Below are positions 11,094 through 23,119 of a stretch of DNA of 64,000 bases, in pieces (positions within the stretch are counted from its first letter, which is position 1; each line of letters begins with the position of its first letter). This stretch comes from Dermanyssus gallinae (taxonomy: Eukaryota; Arthropoda; Arachnida; Mesostigmata; Dermanyssidae), in the NCBI GenBank assembly GCA_003439945.1, contig QVRM01002104.1, positions 264,501 through 328,500 on the forward strand, in the 5' to 3' direction. The notes beneath the pieces are model-generated. The model was not told the origin of the DNA. It searched no databases and saw only the letters and a list, made by a program, of their open reading frames with translations. Position numbers and translations under genes: made by a program.

Positions 11094-11362
11094 AGACGCG
11101 TTTTTCCGCGTTGCTAGTGAAGACGGGCAGCGCAGCAGCACAGCGCAAGCCACGTTGGCACGGTCCTGTGGTGTTCTTTCTCACTTACTAGACGACCCGT
11201 TCATCGCCCGCTCCCACCACCATCACTTGCATAGAATCGAAACTGTCTTTTTATCGCATCATTTGGGCGTATCGCGTTACCGCGATCACCTAGCTAGATA
11301 TCACATAGGTGCTATGCGGCGATTCTCGCATCCGTTTGCTTGCGGCGCGGTCAAGTGCTGCT
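11094..11362 (+). CDS. Candidate exon after a strong branch point/acceptor; product unknown
   Basis: TACTAAT, a long T run and CTCTAG at 11093 form a textbook 3' splice site. Joined in phase to ATG-AG at 6445-6449 it would read MRDAFFRVASEDGQRSSTAQ and continue to TGA at 11362 (about 92 aa, His- and Arg-rich). I recognise no family. A non-coding exon or chance is equally possible. Confidence 0.22.
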
Positions 11363-11693
11363 GATACCTTTTCGGCTTTTGTCGGGCAACTCTCATCGCA
11401 AAAACCGTACAGCCGTTTTTTTTGTTGTCATAGGAATGAATAAACGGTGTCTTTGCTGTTTGTATGATTTTAGCTTCATTATATATTCAGTCGTACTGTG
11501 CTTGCTTGCTGTGAGCGTGCGAGTAGCGATCAATTATGGGTGTGTGTGTGTGTGGTTGTATGCTTATGTTTGAATATGGTAGTACAATAACAAAATGATG
11601 ATGAATGAGAAACGTCGACAAGTAATGAAGTTATTCGGTTTCAGTTCAGTTTATTATTATTTTTAAACACACGCTCCTTACAGAACATCCGTG

Positions 11694-11728
<35 letters not shown>

Positions 11729-11930
11729 CTGCATATCGTTGAAGTGTCTTATCGATCGGGGCATTGTTCATTGTGTAATTTATGATGCCATTTTTCCTTG
11801 AATAACTTACTGATGTACATTAGCGTAATTCATTATCGAGAATGTTCCATATTTTGGCCATGGCCATATCACGCGAAGTCAAGCCTATAGGTACGATACG
11901 TATTGGGTATTCTCAGATTCGCGTTGCATA

Positions 11931-11967
<37 letters not shown>

Positions 11968-12436
11968 ATTGTTGTCTGACCTGCCGACAACAACGCATCA
12001 ACTAAGCTGCCATTCATTCTGTGTGAGTGGATGGATAGATGGATAAATGCATATCACCGTCTATACAGGACGGCTGTTCGTTGTGTTGTCGTGTGTGTGA
12101 GTCATAAAGTTTTTTTCACTATATGCTTGCGACTCGCCGGTGCTTTCGGGCTGGCTTTCTCTTCGCTGCATATACTCTCTCGATCCGATGATAATCAGGC
12201 AAGGCGAGTGTGCTTTTATTTTTCGCATTGCTGCTGGTAGAAGTATTCGCTATAGTGGCTTTGGCGCTTTGGTTACGACGCTGCCGTTGCCGTCGTCTCG
12301 CTCAACGCGTTACACTAGAGCGGCTTTGCCTGCTTAATTGGCAGTGTGCGACTCCACTTAAGACAACAACAACAGCAACAGCAACAACAACAGCAACAAC
12401 AAGAAGAACAACAACAACAGCAGCAGCAGCAGCAGC

Positions 12437-12468
<32 letters not shown>

Positions 12469-14345
12469 AAAGCCGGCCGGGGGTAGTCGATAATAAGTAA
12501 TGACGTAATTCATTAGTTCAACAACAACAAACCGCCGGTCGGGGGTTGTCGATAATAATAATAATAAGTAATGACGTAATTAATGAATTAATTAAACACT
12601 CGAATTTATTTAGCGTTATCAAATCCCAGAAACGGCCGTCTGTCTGTCTGGCTGCCTGGGAATGCAAAAGAGATGCGCGCCCGTTCCCACCGAGTTGGCC
12701 GTGTATCTGTGTGGAACGACCTATTCGATTCGATGTCCATGTATACACATATGCATGTCTGTATATATACACACATGCGACATGTAAACAGACATGCAAC
12801 ATATATGTACACACACGTAGGAACCTGGTAATAATTTTCATCTATTCTGTATTAGAAAAATGGTATAGTTTGTTATTCTTTAAATGTAGAATCCTTATTT
12901 ACGTAATTTCTAATTAAATTTGTAATCATTTCTTGATGTGGTAGATGCAGCCATGCATCGAAGCTCACCTCCAAAATGCATTTTTTAATGTCCACTAGAT
13001 TTATTGTGATGGCTTCAAGCATCGATTCCCGTGAACTGAAGCGTCTTCTCCATTTTTTTCTCTTGGAAAAAAATTTAAAAAATCTTCATTTTTGGGAAAC
13101 AGCATTTATACGGTTCCTAGTCGGGTAAATAAGCTGGGTGCTTCGCCAGCGTGGCTTCAGATGTGCCGAGAAAAGGGCCTCAGTGTTTTTATCCAGGTGG
13201 GCTGACATGTTGTCTTGGTGCACGCTTCAAAGCTTTTCCCAGTGAGCGCGCAGTGAAAACTTTTAGTAGTCATCCTTTAAATGTGTTTGACTTTACTCGA
13301 ACCGAGTATATGCGTAAAAGCATTAACATTTGTCTTGTATCCTATTCACTAACATCGAGACGCTTCCATCGAGAAAGAAAATACTGTACCTGGATACGCG
13401 TGCCAATCGGCACAGACCGCTTCGGCCCACAGACATGGAGAAAGAACTATCTCTAGAGTATATACCTTTGCCACTTCCTCTTCTTTTCTCGCTTTCATTC
13501 ATCCATTCGGCGGAGATTTGCGCACGTTTGGTGGGTCTTGTGCTGTATATACGCAGCGCTCGCCAGTGGACCACCTTCCTCCAGTTCCATCATTGTCACA
13601 TTTCACTTTATGGCCATCTTCGCTTCCCAGCCAACCGTTGGGGCTTCACATTTGGGTGTGGAAACGCTTCAACGCCTGGTCGCCTGCGAGCTTTGGGACT
13701 AAAGTAGGGCGCCATAAAGGTGTAGTACCAAAGTCTCAAGACCTGTGACGAGTCTCAAGAACAAAGAAGACCTTTGACGAATTTTATCTTCTTCTTTTTT
13801 AATCTGACAAATCACGAAGTACTACTTACTCATCGAGCAAATTCTTTGGGAGTCCGAGGTGGTCGTGCAGGAGATGCCCTGTGAAGGGCCTTGGCATCCC
13901 AAGCCCAAAGTCTCTTCTAGCATTGCAAATGTAATGTTTGCATTTTCGTCAATCGCAGCTACTTTCCGTTGCCGGTTTAGACGTCCTTCACGGGGTTCGC
14001 CGAGATTCGAACGTCTGGTCCGGAATTTTCTGTACTATCCATACACACTTCCCAAGGATGGAGCTTGATCCCAGTGGTCGATCGGAGCTTTCATATGCAC
14101 TCATTTCTTCCCAGCTGGAACTTGTGTAACAGAGCAGTACGCAGTCCGATTTTTGGGAACGGCTGTTTCTGCGGCATCGCTGTAAGAAAATGGCATGCTT
14201 GTGCTTGCCATTTCATCACAGCGTTGTTTGTGAAAGAATCGATTCGGGTATTCCACTCAAACATCAACTACGAGGTTATCCGCTGGACTCGATTTCACTC
14301 TCCACGACGTGGGAAATTTAAGAACCTTTCCAGATCTCCGTATAT
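11363..14345. other. No gene recognised; several simple repeats
   Basis: Contains (AAT)n at 11693-11728, (GTT)n at 11933-11968 and (CAA/CAG)n at 12361-12470. A near-identical 30-bp motif (GCCGGYCGGGGGTWGTCGATAA) occurs twice, at about 12471 and 12531, bracketing a small duplication. Open frames of 100-125 codons at 12546, 13151 and 13330 show no recognisable domain. Confidence 0.5.
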
Positions 14346-14899
14346 GTATATATATATATATATATATAGGACCAGGAGAAGTCCGTCCGTAAGACTGTGC
14401 GCTGTTGTGGTGACTAAGAGCTGAACGAATTGGCGACTGCAACTGTAGCCAAGATGGGAGATGAGGTCCGATTTCAGCGATACCGTGCTATGGCTATGCC
14501 GTGTTCACACTAAACGATCGATTGCACGATTGGTTCATTAGCTGGTGCATCAGCCATCGGAGCTCCTTTAATCATAACATATTAACAGTAAGAAGTAAAC
14601 ATGTGGGTTTGATTGTTGATGTATAGATCATGAACACGATGTGAGTAAAATTTGTCCGAGCAAGCGATGTGACCGCAAGAGCCGGTGGATGCACACAGAT
14701 GCTTGTCAGAAGAAGAAAAAAAACGAACGGTACATTACCGTCGATTCCGGAAGATGAGAACAGAACACTGTACACAGAACAGCATTGGCCAACAGGCATT
14801 GGCCCAGCGCCACCTCTCTGAAACTTGTCTGTCTGAATGCTCCGTTGCTCTCTGCTTCTCAACACGCTCGCTTAGGCACGCTCTAGACACAATACACAG

Positions 14900-16428
14900 G
14901 TAGGCATACATGCTACCCTCCTCGTCTACCGTTAAGCCGTGCCGCCGAATGTGACCTGCCGCGGGTTAGCCGTTACTTTTCCGCTTTCGCTGTTAGCCCC
15001 GCTGCTAGCAGACGGCGTCCAAGTGCAAGTCGCTACGTATCCCACGCGGCACAGGCCCATCGTGTTGCGTTCTCCCCACGCTGCTTGTTTGCTGCTGTTC
15101 TCGGGCTCTGCTCGTGCGGAATTTTCGAATGCAGACGCGAGACGCGTTATCGTCGGGACGTCGGCGCCCACCGATCAATAGATTGGTGTCGTCAGTCAGT
15201 TTCGCGTGTCGAGGTATCATCATCATCTTCTTTTTCTTGTTCATTTGCTTCCTTCTCGAGCGAGCGGGCTGGTCGGTCACTGAACGTCGGTCACCCATTT
15301 GTCGTCCTCCTTCTCGCCGGCCGGAGGGACGGGCGGACGGGCGGAAGAACGGACGCTGCCCGTTCATGCCCCCCCCCCCCTGTTGGAGGAGCGACGCTTG
15401 TTGTTCAATTCAGAGGTACAAACTCGCCAATCTCGGGCGACACCATACTGTGCTGTGGCCCGCCGAGATGGTCGAGTACCCCGCTGCAGCACGCGGGCTG
15501 TGGACGACGTTTTCGTCGTCGTTGTCGTCCTCGTGGCTGTCGTCGTTGTCGTCCTCGTGGCTGTCGTCGTTGTCGTCGTTGTTCGTTCTTGATCTCGTAT
15601 CTTGACACTTTACGCTCTGATCGTCTTCCAGCCGCAACTGGATGGACGTGCTCCGTTCAACCGCCGTTTCTATGCCGACGATGCCATCTCACTGGCAGCA
15701 GCAGCAGCCGCTGCCGCTGCCGCCGTGGTGGTGGCCGGCCGTTGAGCGGTGGTGGCACTGTGTGGTTGTACGTCTACACAATTTCCTTCTCCTTCTCCTC
15801 CTGCTCCGCCTCCTCCTTCTCCTTCTGGTCATCGGACGACGACCACGACAACGACCACGACCACAATCGACCTTCGGTCTGCGATCGTATCTATGGCTCA
15901 ACGGTTGGAATGCTTACCGCGCGCGATGCTACCTACCTTCTCGATGTGGCTGCGCCGAACTTGGAGTTGAGACTATCGACTGTTGTCTGTCTGACTACCG
16001 ACTGTCTCTGTCTGTGTAGTCGAGTTTGATCAGCAATCAGATCGAATCAGCAGTGGTCTGTCCAATCCTGTCTCATAGTTGTTGTCGTAGAGGACACGGT
16101 CTGCTGGTGCTGCTGCTGATCTCTTGGCTCCGTCGTCCACTTTCGTACTCGGTGTCTGTTCTCTGTGTGGGGGCCAGTTTTCCTGCCATCCTGTCCTGTT
16201 TTGTCCTGGTGTCTTCCCGTCTTCCCGTGCGTCTTCGTGCGCACTTGAGGTGTCGCCGGTCTCCTGATCCCGAGCAGGTCGTTTTCCTCCTCTAAGTCCG
16301 TCGTACTCGCGTCGCGTACTCGAACCGGATTGATTTGATCCGTCGAGGTGGTGGAAGAGGCGTGCGCCGTCATCAATCAATCATTGCATCCATTGCAACT
16401 GAATTGAGTGTACATTTTCACGTACAGC
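14900..16428 (+). promoter_or_regulatory. GC-rich, CpG-rich region upstream of the ATF4-like gene, likely promoter and 5' leader
   Basis: The only long GC/CpG-rich block near the gene. It is dominated by CGT/CGA triplet runs, and at about 15513-15586 a 24-bp unit (core GTCGTCCTCGTGGCT) is repeated. Several overlapping frames stay open here because of composition, including a 314-codon Cys/Arg/Ser-rich frame at 15085-16029. None looks like a protein family. Its position just upstream of the leader exon suggests promoter or untranslated leader; no TATA box or initiator could be fixed. Confidence 0.35.
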
Positions 16429-16702
16429 ATGATGTACTACTCCTGGATAATCTGAGGAGAACGGCTCTTGTTCAGTGCACATCAATGACCCGTCGTCTCT
16501 TGTTCAGTAGTTGTTCAACGAGCCAGGTGTTCCTGAGCTCATCATCTGCCGACTGTTATTGTCATTGTTGTTGTCCATCGTTTGACAATATCCATTGTTT
16601 TACAACAAAACCAACAGCTTCATCGGGAACGATCAACCGATCAAACTTGGAACTTCATCAGGTGCAAGGAGTATTGGCTCGCAGGCAAACAAACAAAGGC
16701 AG
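16429..16702 (+). other. Probable 5' leader exon of the ATF4-like gene (3' part), with two uORF starts
   Basis: The exon would end at 16702 with a strong donor (AAAGGCAG|GTAAGAGG) and splice to the acceptor TTTTATTGCAG at 18613. The stretch holds a short uORF at 16429-16455 (MMYYSWII, then TGA). Past it the only other ATG is at 16485. That ATG opens 72 codons plus 2 nt to the donor and, after splicing, is exactly in frame with the uORF at 18621, for a total of 124 aa ending at 18770. A short uORF followed by a long one overlapping the CDS is the classic ATF4 order. The exon's 5' end and promoter are not determined. Confidence 0.45.
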
Positions 16703-17609
16703 GTAAGAGGTTGAAGTACCCGAGCAAAGAGGTTTCGTGGCTGGCTGAGCGTTTCGTATCGTGCTGCTGCTGCTGCTGCCGTAGTCGTGGCAACAACGTT
16801 AACGGTCGAAGGCGACCCGTCGTCTAGGAGTAACGTATAACGTAGAGTCGAGTCGTGTCGGGGTGAGTCTATTGCCAAGCTCTGAGACGGTCGGTCAGTC
16901 GCGCTCTCTCTGTGTGTTCGACGTCGTAAGCAAAGGCGCCGCAATTAGCAATTAGTCGGCGCCGACTTCAACCCGTCCGAGCATATCGAAAAGCAGCTGA
17001 AATAACTGCTAGGCTCTGCTAGATCATCTTCCAGCAGCCGCAGCAACACCAGAAGTGGTACTGAAAACGATGCACAGGTCGAATAATCGGTAAAGTGGTC
17101 GTGCGTTCTCAGTTTTTGTTTTCGTTGTCGCTTCTGGTCTAGACGAACTCCCTTGAGCGCCACTCGAGAGCCTCCAGAGAGCCCCGTTTGGCCCTGCTTT
17201 GTCGCTGTGTTAAGCGTCTTCTGTCGAAGTACTTATTTGTCGGTCGTCGTCGTCGTTGTTGTGTCTCGGAGACTCACTCGGCTGAAGTCGTCTGAAGTCA
17301 GAGCGGAAACAGCCAATGCAGCAGCGCTGTTGTTGTTGATGTGGTCGGTTATCCCACTGTTTGCACCGATTGCCTCAGGCCTATTCTTTACCGTTTGTTG
17401 GTGGTCCTAATCCTCAACAATCACTGCTTTGGCTGCTGCTGCTGTTGGTCTGTGGTAGGCAGTACTGAAGAAAGTCGTAGCGTAGACGTGAGTTCATGCT
17501 GTGCCGAAAGTGTTTGTGTCAACGGGTAGCGCTATGCCTCTGTGTCCCTAACCATGGACGCCGGATAACACTCGTCCATCTTTCGGCGCGCAGGTACACA
17601 TATCTTAAC

Positions 17610-17611
<2 letters not shown>

Positions 17612-17679
<68 letters not shown>
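17612..17679. repeat. Long (TA)n microsatellite
   Basis: About 68 bp of perfect TA, in the inferred first intron of the ATF4-like gene. Confidence 0.95.
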
Positions 17680-17682
<3 letters not shown>

Positions 17683-18415
17683 ATTTTTCTTGATTTGCGC
17701 GGTCTGACGTTTCTACTTGGTACATCCGTGCCCAGGATTCACAATCGCGAAGTTAAGAACAGCATATCAGCCAGGTTTATAAATCGTTGTTGTACACAAA
17801 GACACAGACACCATCAACGCATATGCATATACTCCATATATACGCACACATATAATAAGACAATATATATATATATTTCATATGCATGTTGATGCGTACG
17901 TATATATGTATATGCATGAATATAGCCTATGGGATATCCTAATCTGTGTAAAGGCCGTTTTCGGCGTTCAGCAACTGGTGGCTCTAGTAAAATCTAGTTA
18001 AACTGTTATACGTAATGCGTTCTATATTATAACGAACAGAGGTCTCTTAATAAAGAATTTCAATATATTACATTACAAGACACTAATAGTATTGGGATAA
18101 TGTCAAAATTAATTGCAGCTATCATGAAGCTACAGCTTACGCTGATGGATACTGGAAAACAAATCAAACTGTTTTTCTGCATTATTTGTGACGCATATTT
18201 GTTTGAAAAATGTAATTTATCTATATAAAAAATATAGGATAATAAATAATGTAAATATAAGATATAATATGGAATGTTGTTTATTGTATTAATCTACGTT
18301 ATATACCATAAACAACAGAGACAGAGGATTCTATATATTTAAGAGTAACAAATAATTGTAGGCGGGTTAGGGCAGAACAACGCATTCCTATATAGGCAGG
18401 ACAAATCATATATGT

Positions 18416-18436
18416 AATATATATATATATATATAA

Positions 18437-18490
<54 letters not shown>

Positions 18491-18500
18491 ATATACATAA

Positions 18501-18539
<39 letters not shown>

Positions 18540-18542
18540 CAG
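18416..18542. repeat. Compound (TA)n-(GA)n microsatellite
   Basis: Interrupted TA arrays followed by GAGAGAGAGAGAGACAGA, about 70 bp before the acceptor at 18613. Confidence 0.95.
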
Positions 18543-18620
18543 AGGAGAGTTTCTAACTTGTGTGAAACGATGCTAAAAAGTATAGTGACCTTCATTATAT
18601 TATTTTATTGCAGGTTCAAA

Positions 18621-18770
18621 ATGTCTGCCCCCGGAGGGTATCCACCCCTAGTTGTTTTCACCAGCCGAGAAAGCCTACGCCATCAGGATGCTGCCCGCAG
18701 CATATCCGATCTGGGGTCCAACGCTGGAAGCGCGTGCTTCCAGCCTGGACCCCTTCACTGCCGCCTCTGA
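18621..18770 (+). promoter_or_regulatory. Overlapping upstream ORF (uORF2-like) of the ATF4-like gene
   Basis: A 49-codon ORF starts at ATG 18621 (A at -3) and stops at TGA 18768-18770. It overlaps the main start codon at 18688 by 83 nt in a different frame, entirely inside exon 1 of the coding region. In known ATF4 genes a uORF overlapping the CDS out of frame represses translation until eIF2alpha is phosphorylated and ribosomes scan past it. The geometry here is the same. The peptide begins MSAPGGYPPLVV. That it regulates translation is inference from this layout. Confidence 0.75.
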
Positions 18771-21052
18771 AGGTGCGTGTAAGCATTGTGTGATCGAGTT
18801 CGCTAGCTAATGATCTTTGTTGGAGAGGACGAGTCCAGGGGTGCCAGCACAACCCATTCAATATAGATATATAAATCTAAATACTACTTTGCTGTTAGGT
18901 GTTTACATATATGCATGTGTTGAACACTGTGGTCAGGTTGATTAGGGAGCACCTACCATCAGAGCATCGGCTAGGCTCGACTACTCATTGCAGTAGCGCT
19001 CAATGAGATCGTGGGGTAGCTGTCAGACATTAGATGCATTGACCGACAGCTTTTAGCGTAACTGGCCAGCAGCTGTTGCTGTACAGAGTGCGGGGTGTTC
19101 AGCACTTTACGTCCTGTGGATCGGGGTCTACATCCCCAGACGCCTCAATATCTGACTAAGGATCCCTTCACCTACTTTCATTTACATTATTTTATTATTA
19201 GTTTCGACTCTAACGTTGCCACATTGCGACACTGACAACCGAAAACGTTATAGTAAATGTCCTGTTTGTCCACTCTGGCCCAAGAAATGCGGACGTCCGT
19301 CCCAATAGGACGCCGGAAGACGAGCGTGTATCCGTGATGACTCACCACCTGTGACGTTTCCAAATGTTAACTATTGCAGTGTCTCCGATTAGCGACGTCC
19401 ATTCGGTCGCTGACGAAGGCTCTCAGTATGTGGTATCAGCCCTGCATGAGTCGAATCATGACGGTCGTCACCACCATCACCATCACGACCTGCTCGCCGA
19501 GTCGGTATGCGAATCGAGTCTCGACGAGCTGCCCTCGATCGACGAAAGCCTGTTTGACCTCGTCGACGTCCCGGACCTCGAGGAGATCGATCAGGCCGCT
19601 CTGAGTGTTGTCGCCAGTCGGGACGAGTCCTATCCGATACCATCAGCATGCCAGCTCATATTCGATGACATCCCCGCCCTCGAGGACGTCCTCGACGACG
19701 ACGACGTCAACTGGCCGTCGTGGACAAACCAGCCATCGTCCTCGCCTGCGGAGTCGCCGACCACCGAAGGACCTGCTGTTGTTGTTGTTCAACACACCAC
19801 ACCGCTGTTTACCCCGATTAGAGAGTCCTTGCCGATCGCGGCCACATCTAGCCCTCGACCAATGGTGGCGCTGTGCACCAGTGGCGATGCTGGCAGAAAT
19901 GACGATGATAGCGATAACGACAACTGTGGCGGCCGCGGCAGCAGCAGCAGCAATAGCAACAACAATAACAACAACAGTAACAACAACAATAGCAACAACA
20001 ACAACAACAACAACATGAGTAACAGCAACAGTATCAATAACATGAATAGAAACGTCAGTGACAGAGGCGACAACAACAACAACAACGGCGTTTCGATAGT
20101 CTACTCCAACCAATCGACCCCTCAGCAGATCGTAGAGCAGATCGTCAACTCGTCCGACGTTGGTTCGACGGTGTTTGTCAACGATGGCGACGACGACTGC
20201 ATCGTGCTGACCGGGCCCGAAGAGGAGGTGTACGCATCTGTGTCGCCGTCCTCATCGCCGCTGTCGTCATCACCATGTTCGACGTTCGGCGCTAGCCTTC
20301 CGACGTACGTGGACAGCGGGATCGAGTCGACCTCGCCCAGCTCGGTATACAGCGTGGCTTGCAGTGTCGGTGCGGCCAGCAGCATCGGCGACCTGCGGTC
20401 TCCGAGTCCTCTGCTGCAGTCATCGCCAGGCTCCGCGATGGCGTCCTCTACCGACGATCTGGCGCCGCCTCTCCAAAAGCGTCGCCGAAGCTCGCAGGTT
20501 TCGGAGGCTTCGTCGTTCTGCTCATCGACCGGCGGGACAAGCGAGTCGCCAGAGTCGCCGTTTGTGGTTTTTTCTACGACGCTTGTTGACATGGGAGGTT
20601 TCGGGACGCTAGCCGACTCGCCTGCCATGTCGAGCTGCGCCTCTGGGACGATCTCGGACAGCGATTGCCACAGCGTTGCCGCTGCCGGTGGTGGCGATGA
20701 AGACGTCGACTACGACGGCGATGATAACAACAATGCTAACGATTCGAAACGACACGCCAAGACGGGTAGCGGTGGTGGTGGTGGCAGACGCTCGCGTTTC
20801 AGTCCCGAAGACCGCAAGGAGCGCAAGAAGGCGCAGAATCGGACAGCAGCCAATCGGTACCGCGAGAAGCGACGCCACGCCCAGGAAACGGTCAGCGAGG
20901 AGGAACAGCGGCTGATGAAAGCCAACGGTGTGTTGCGCCTCGAAGCGACGAAGCTTCAGGCCGAGGTGTCCTGTCTGAGGAAGCTCATGCGACAGATGCT
21001 GCAGGCGAAAGGAATCAAAATTCCCCCACCTCCACATGGCAAAAATAAATGA
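18688..21052 (+). CDS. ATF4: ATF4/cryptocephal-like bZIP transcription factor, two coding exons
   Basis: Join 18688-18772 and 19380-21052, giving 585 aa. Exon 1 begins ATGCTGCCCGCAGCATATCC (A at -3) and ends at donor GAAG|GTGCGT. Exon 2 starts after CTATTGCAG at 19379. The split codon G|TG keeps phase. The C-terminus (about aa 495-575) is a bZIP: basic region KKAQNRTAANRYREKRR, matching the QN(K/R)TAA(T/N)RYR(Q/E)K(K/R)R signature of ATF4/ATF5, then a leucine zipper. D340-SGIES is a beta-TrCP-type DSGxxS phosphodegron, as in ATF4. The N-terminal half is acidic, with His6 and poly-Asn runs. The family acts in the nucleus as the effector of the integrated stress response, activating amino-acid and redox genes. 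The overlapping uORF supports the assignment. ATF5 or another ATF4 paralogue cannot be excluded. Confidence 0.85.
18773..19379 (+). other. Intron between coding exons of the ATF4-like gene
   Basis: 607 bp, GTGCGT donor and AACTATTGCAG acceptor, phase 1. No repeat or gene seen inside it. Confidence 0.75.
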
Positions 21053-21362
21053 TCACGGCATGCTTCTTAATTGGCATATAACTACACTAGGTTTCTACGC
21101 TAAAAATATATATATAGCTGTCACATTGCAAAAATGTACCTATCTGTGTTTTGTTCAATGAATATCAACCTACCCTATCTATGAGTACCCTCGTTTCACT
21201 ACACGTACCGACTAAATAATGCTTATCAAGATACTGAACGTACTGATTCCGTTCTATTTAATTCAATTCTCGTTTCAATCAGTCTCATCATTATTAATGC
21301 TCACTTATGTGCTTTTGTGTGTGTTATACCTATGCTCTCCTTCGTGATACAAATGTACATTC

Positions 21363-21368
21363 AATAAA
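21363..21368 (+). terminator. Candidate polyadenylation signal of the ATF4-like gene
   Basis: AATAAA 311 nt after the stop codon, in AT-rich 3' UTR-like sequence just upstream of a (TA)n array at 21423-21462. Motif match only. Confidence 0.35.
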
Positions 21369-21421
21369 TGGCGTAGGACTTACTCGCAAAAATTGGAAGA
21401 CGTGTGTGCTCTATAAAAAAA

Positions 21422-21422
<1 letters not shown>

Positions 21423-21462
<40 letters not shown>
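21423..21462. repeat. (TA)n microsatellite
   Basis: Perfect TA run downstream of the ATF4-like gene. Confidence 0.95.
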
Positions 21463-21466
<4 letters not shown>

Positions 21467-21939
21467 GGCAGCAACTAGGAACTGCGTTCAACTCATGCGA
21501 CATCAACTACTGTTAACACTCGAGGTCTTTGCCAGCTGTCTTCAGAATATCACCATTAAGTCCTTCAAGCTCCACATGATACATATATCATAGCGAATAA
21601 GTTCCCGAAATAGGTTTCACATATATGAATGCATAAGTAGTCTGTATAAAAGGGAAATATAAAAGGCTTCTAATAAGAGAGAGCGTGAAAAAAACAGGCT
21701 TGTAAGCTCAACAACGATTCTATATGTGTGGGTCGACGCCGATAAACGCACTGTGAACACGCATGCCCATTATGCCCATTCTCTGTCTCTGGCTCTCTCC
21801 AAGAAAGTAAAATAAATCTCAAGGGGCAAATAATTCTTCGTCATTCAGTTACACATACATTTTCAACGCCGACTCGACTCGGAGACAGCAGAAAGGCGAG
21901 GCTTTTGCCCGTGAACAATGAACAAGGATCGACGCAGTA

Positions 21940-22880
21940 TTTTTGCGTTGGATATATACAGAAGATACACCGATATCCTCTGTAGCAGAAACTACAATGA
22001 CTTTCGATCATGAGTTGGTTGCCACAGCGACTTTGGTTCTTAGCTCTTTAAGAAAACATCTCGTGATTCTTTCCGTTGGGCTCAGCGCCTCGAAGATAAC
22101 CGGTTCAACGATAATGTTTTGCTCTAGTACGCGATACGGTTCGCGGTCTTCTGCAAGAGCGAGCGGCTGATCCAAGCTCCCGGTTCACATTCATGTGCAA
22201 AGCAGACTGATTCCTCCGAACGCAGACCAGAGATGATGCGGAATGTAGTATTATCCAGCATCGTTCCCAGCTGCCACTCATCGAATCGATCGCGGCTCTC
22301 AGTGCTTCCAGGCACTTGACCCCACTTATCTTCAGAGTGGCGGCAAGCTTACTCCATGTGAGCAATAAAGCTTGGGTAAGATCCGGTGGTGCGATTCTTG
22401 ACACCAAGGCCTAGGCGTTTTTGAGAGAGCCAAGATAGGCAGAAACAGCAGTTTGCGAAATGTATAGACTCGAGAGCAGTGGAGAAGGTACATCCATCTC
22501 TGAGTTGATATGCTGACGCGTAGCAGGTAGAGGACTCGGTAAGCGTCCATGAGCCGCAGTGGGGAACACCAGCGCACAAGGTCCGAATCTTTTTTTTTGT
22601 TAAAGGGGTACCGATAGAGTCGCCGTAAATAGCGACGATTCTACAAGCTCGAATTCACGATCAGGAATTAACCTGACAGCTGGTAGAAGATTGCACACCA
22701 TTTAAAGCGTCGCGATGAAGTCTCCTTGACCAGGAAAAAACCTTGCACTTGTCGTAATTCAACTCAAGTCCGAAGACAACTTGGAACTATTTTGCAATCA
22801 CTCTGAACCGCCAGGGTCTCTCTGGCGAGGGTGCCGTTCTACAGGAACCACGATCGAAGTTTGAAAAACGGTGCCATTGA
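21940..22880 (-). pseudogene. Degraded non-LTR retrotransposon, RT palm to C-terminal region
   Basis: On the - strand broken frames read ELGLELNYDKCKVFSWSRR-like (RT motif after the palm), then about 350 nt on GTMLDNTTFRIISGLRSEES and ..CFAHECEP. The latter resembles the GT.LDDETFRIA..LRLG..CEPHEC segment common in RT proteins of invertebrate retrotransposons. Stops and shifts are frequent. Family assignment below non-LTR is not possible by eye. Confidence 0.45.
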
Positions 22881-23119
22881 AGCTCATAAATAGCTATGCA
22901 AAATAGTGCTATGCTCTACTCTACCGCAGCAAAATTATTTATTAATTAAGTGCACATGCGGCATGCATTATTTATGAATAAAGTAGACATGCGGAATGTA
23001 TGGAACAACACACTTGGAAAATGTTTTCTACGGATTTACTGAAAAGTTTGCGTTCTTTTGAAGGAATATTCAATTCCGGTTTGGCATACAATTGGCTGGC
23101 TCCCAGTGATGCAGTTTTC

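Larger units (their letters stand above)
16703..18613 (+). other. Inferred first intron of the ATF4-like gene
   Basis: Bounded by donor GTAAGAGG and acceptor TTATTTTATTGCAG. It contains long (TA)n arrays at 17612-17679 and 18416-18525, the second followed by (GA)n. I see no exon-like sequence inside it. The boundary at 18613 is stronger than that at 16703. Confidence 0.4.

Noticed and set aside
12360..12475. Coding poly-Thr/Gln tract
   Set aside because: (CAA/CAG)n microsatellite with no surrounding conserved frame.
15085..16029. 314-codon + strand ORF and overlapping long frames
   Set aside because: Several overlapping frames are open because of GC-rich CGT/CCG repeats. The products are Cys/Arg/Ser-rich with no domain. 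Better explained as promoter/leader sequence of the ATF4-like gene.
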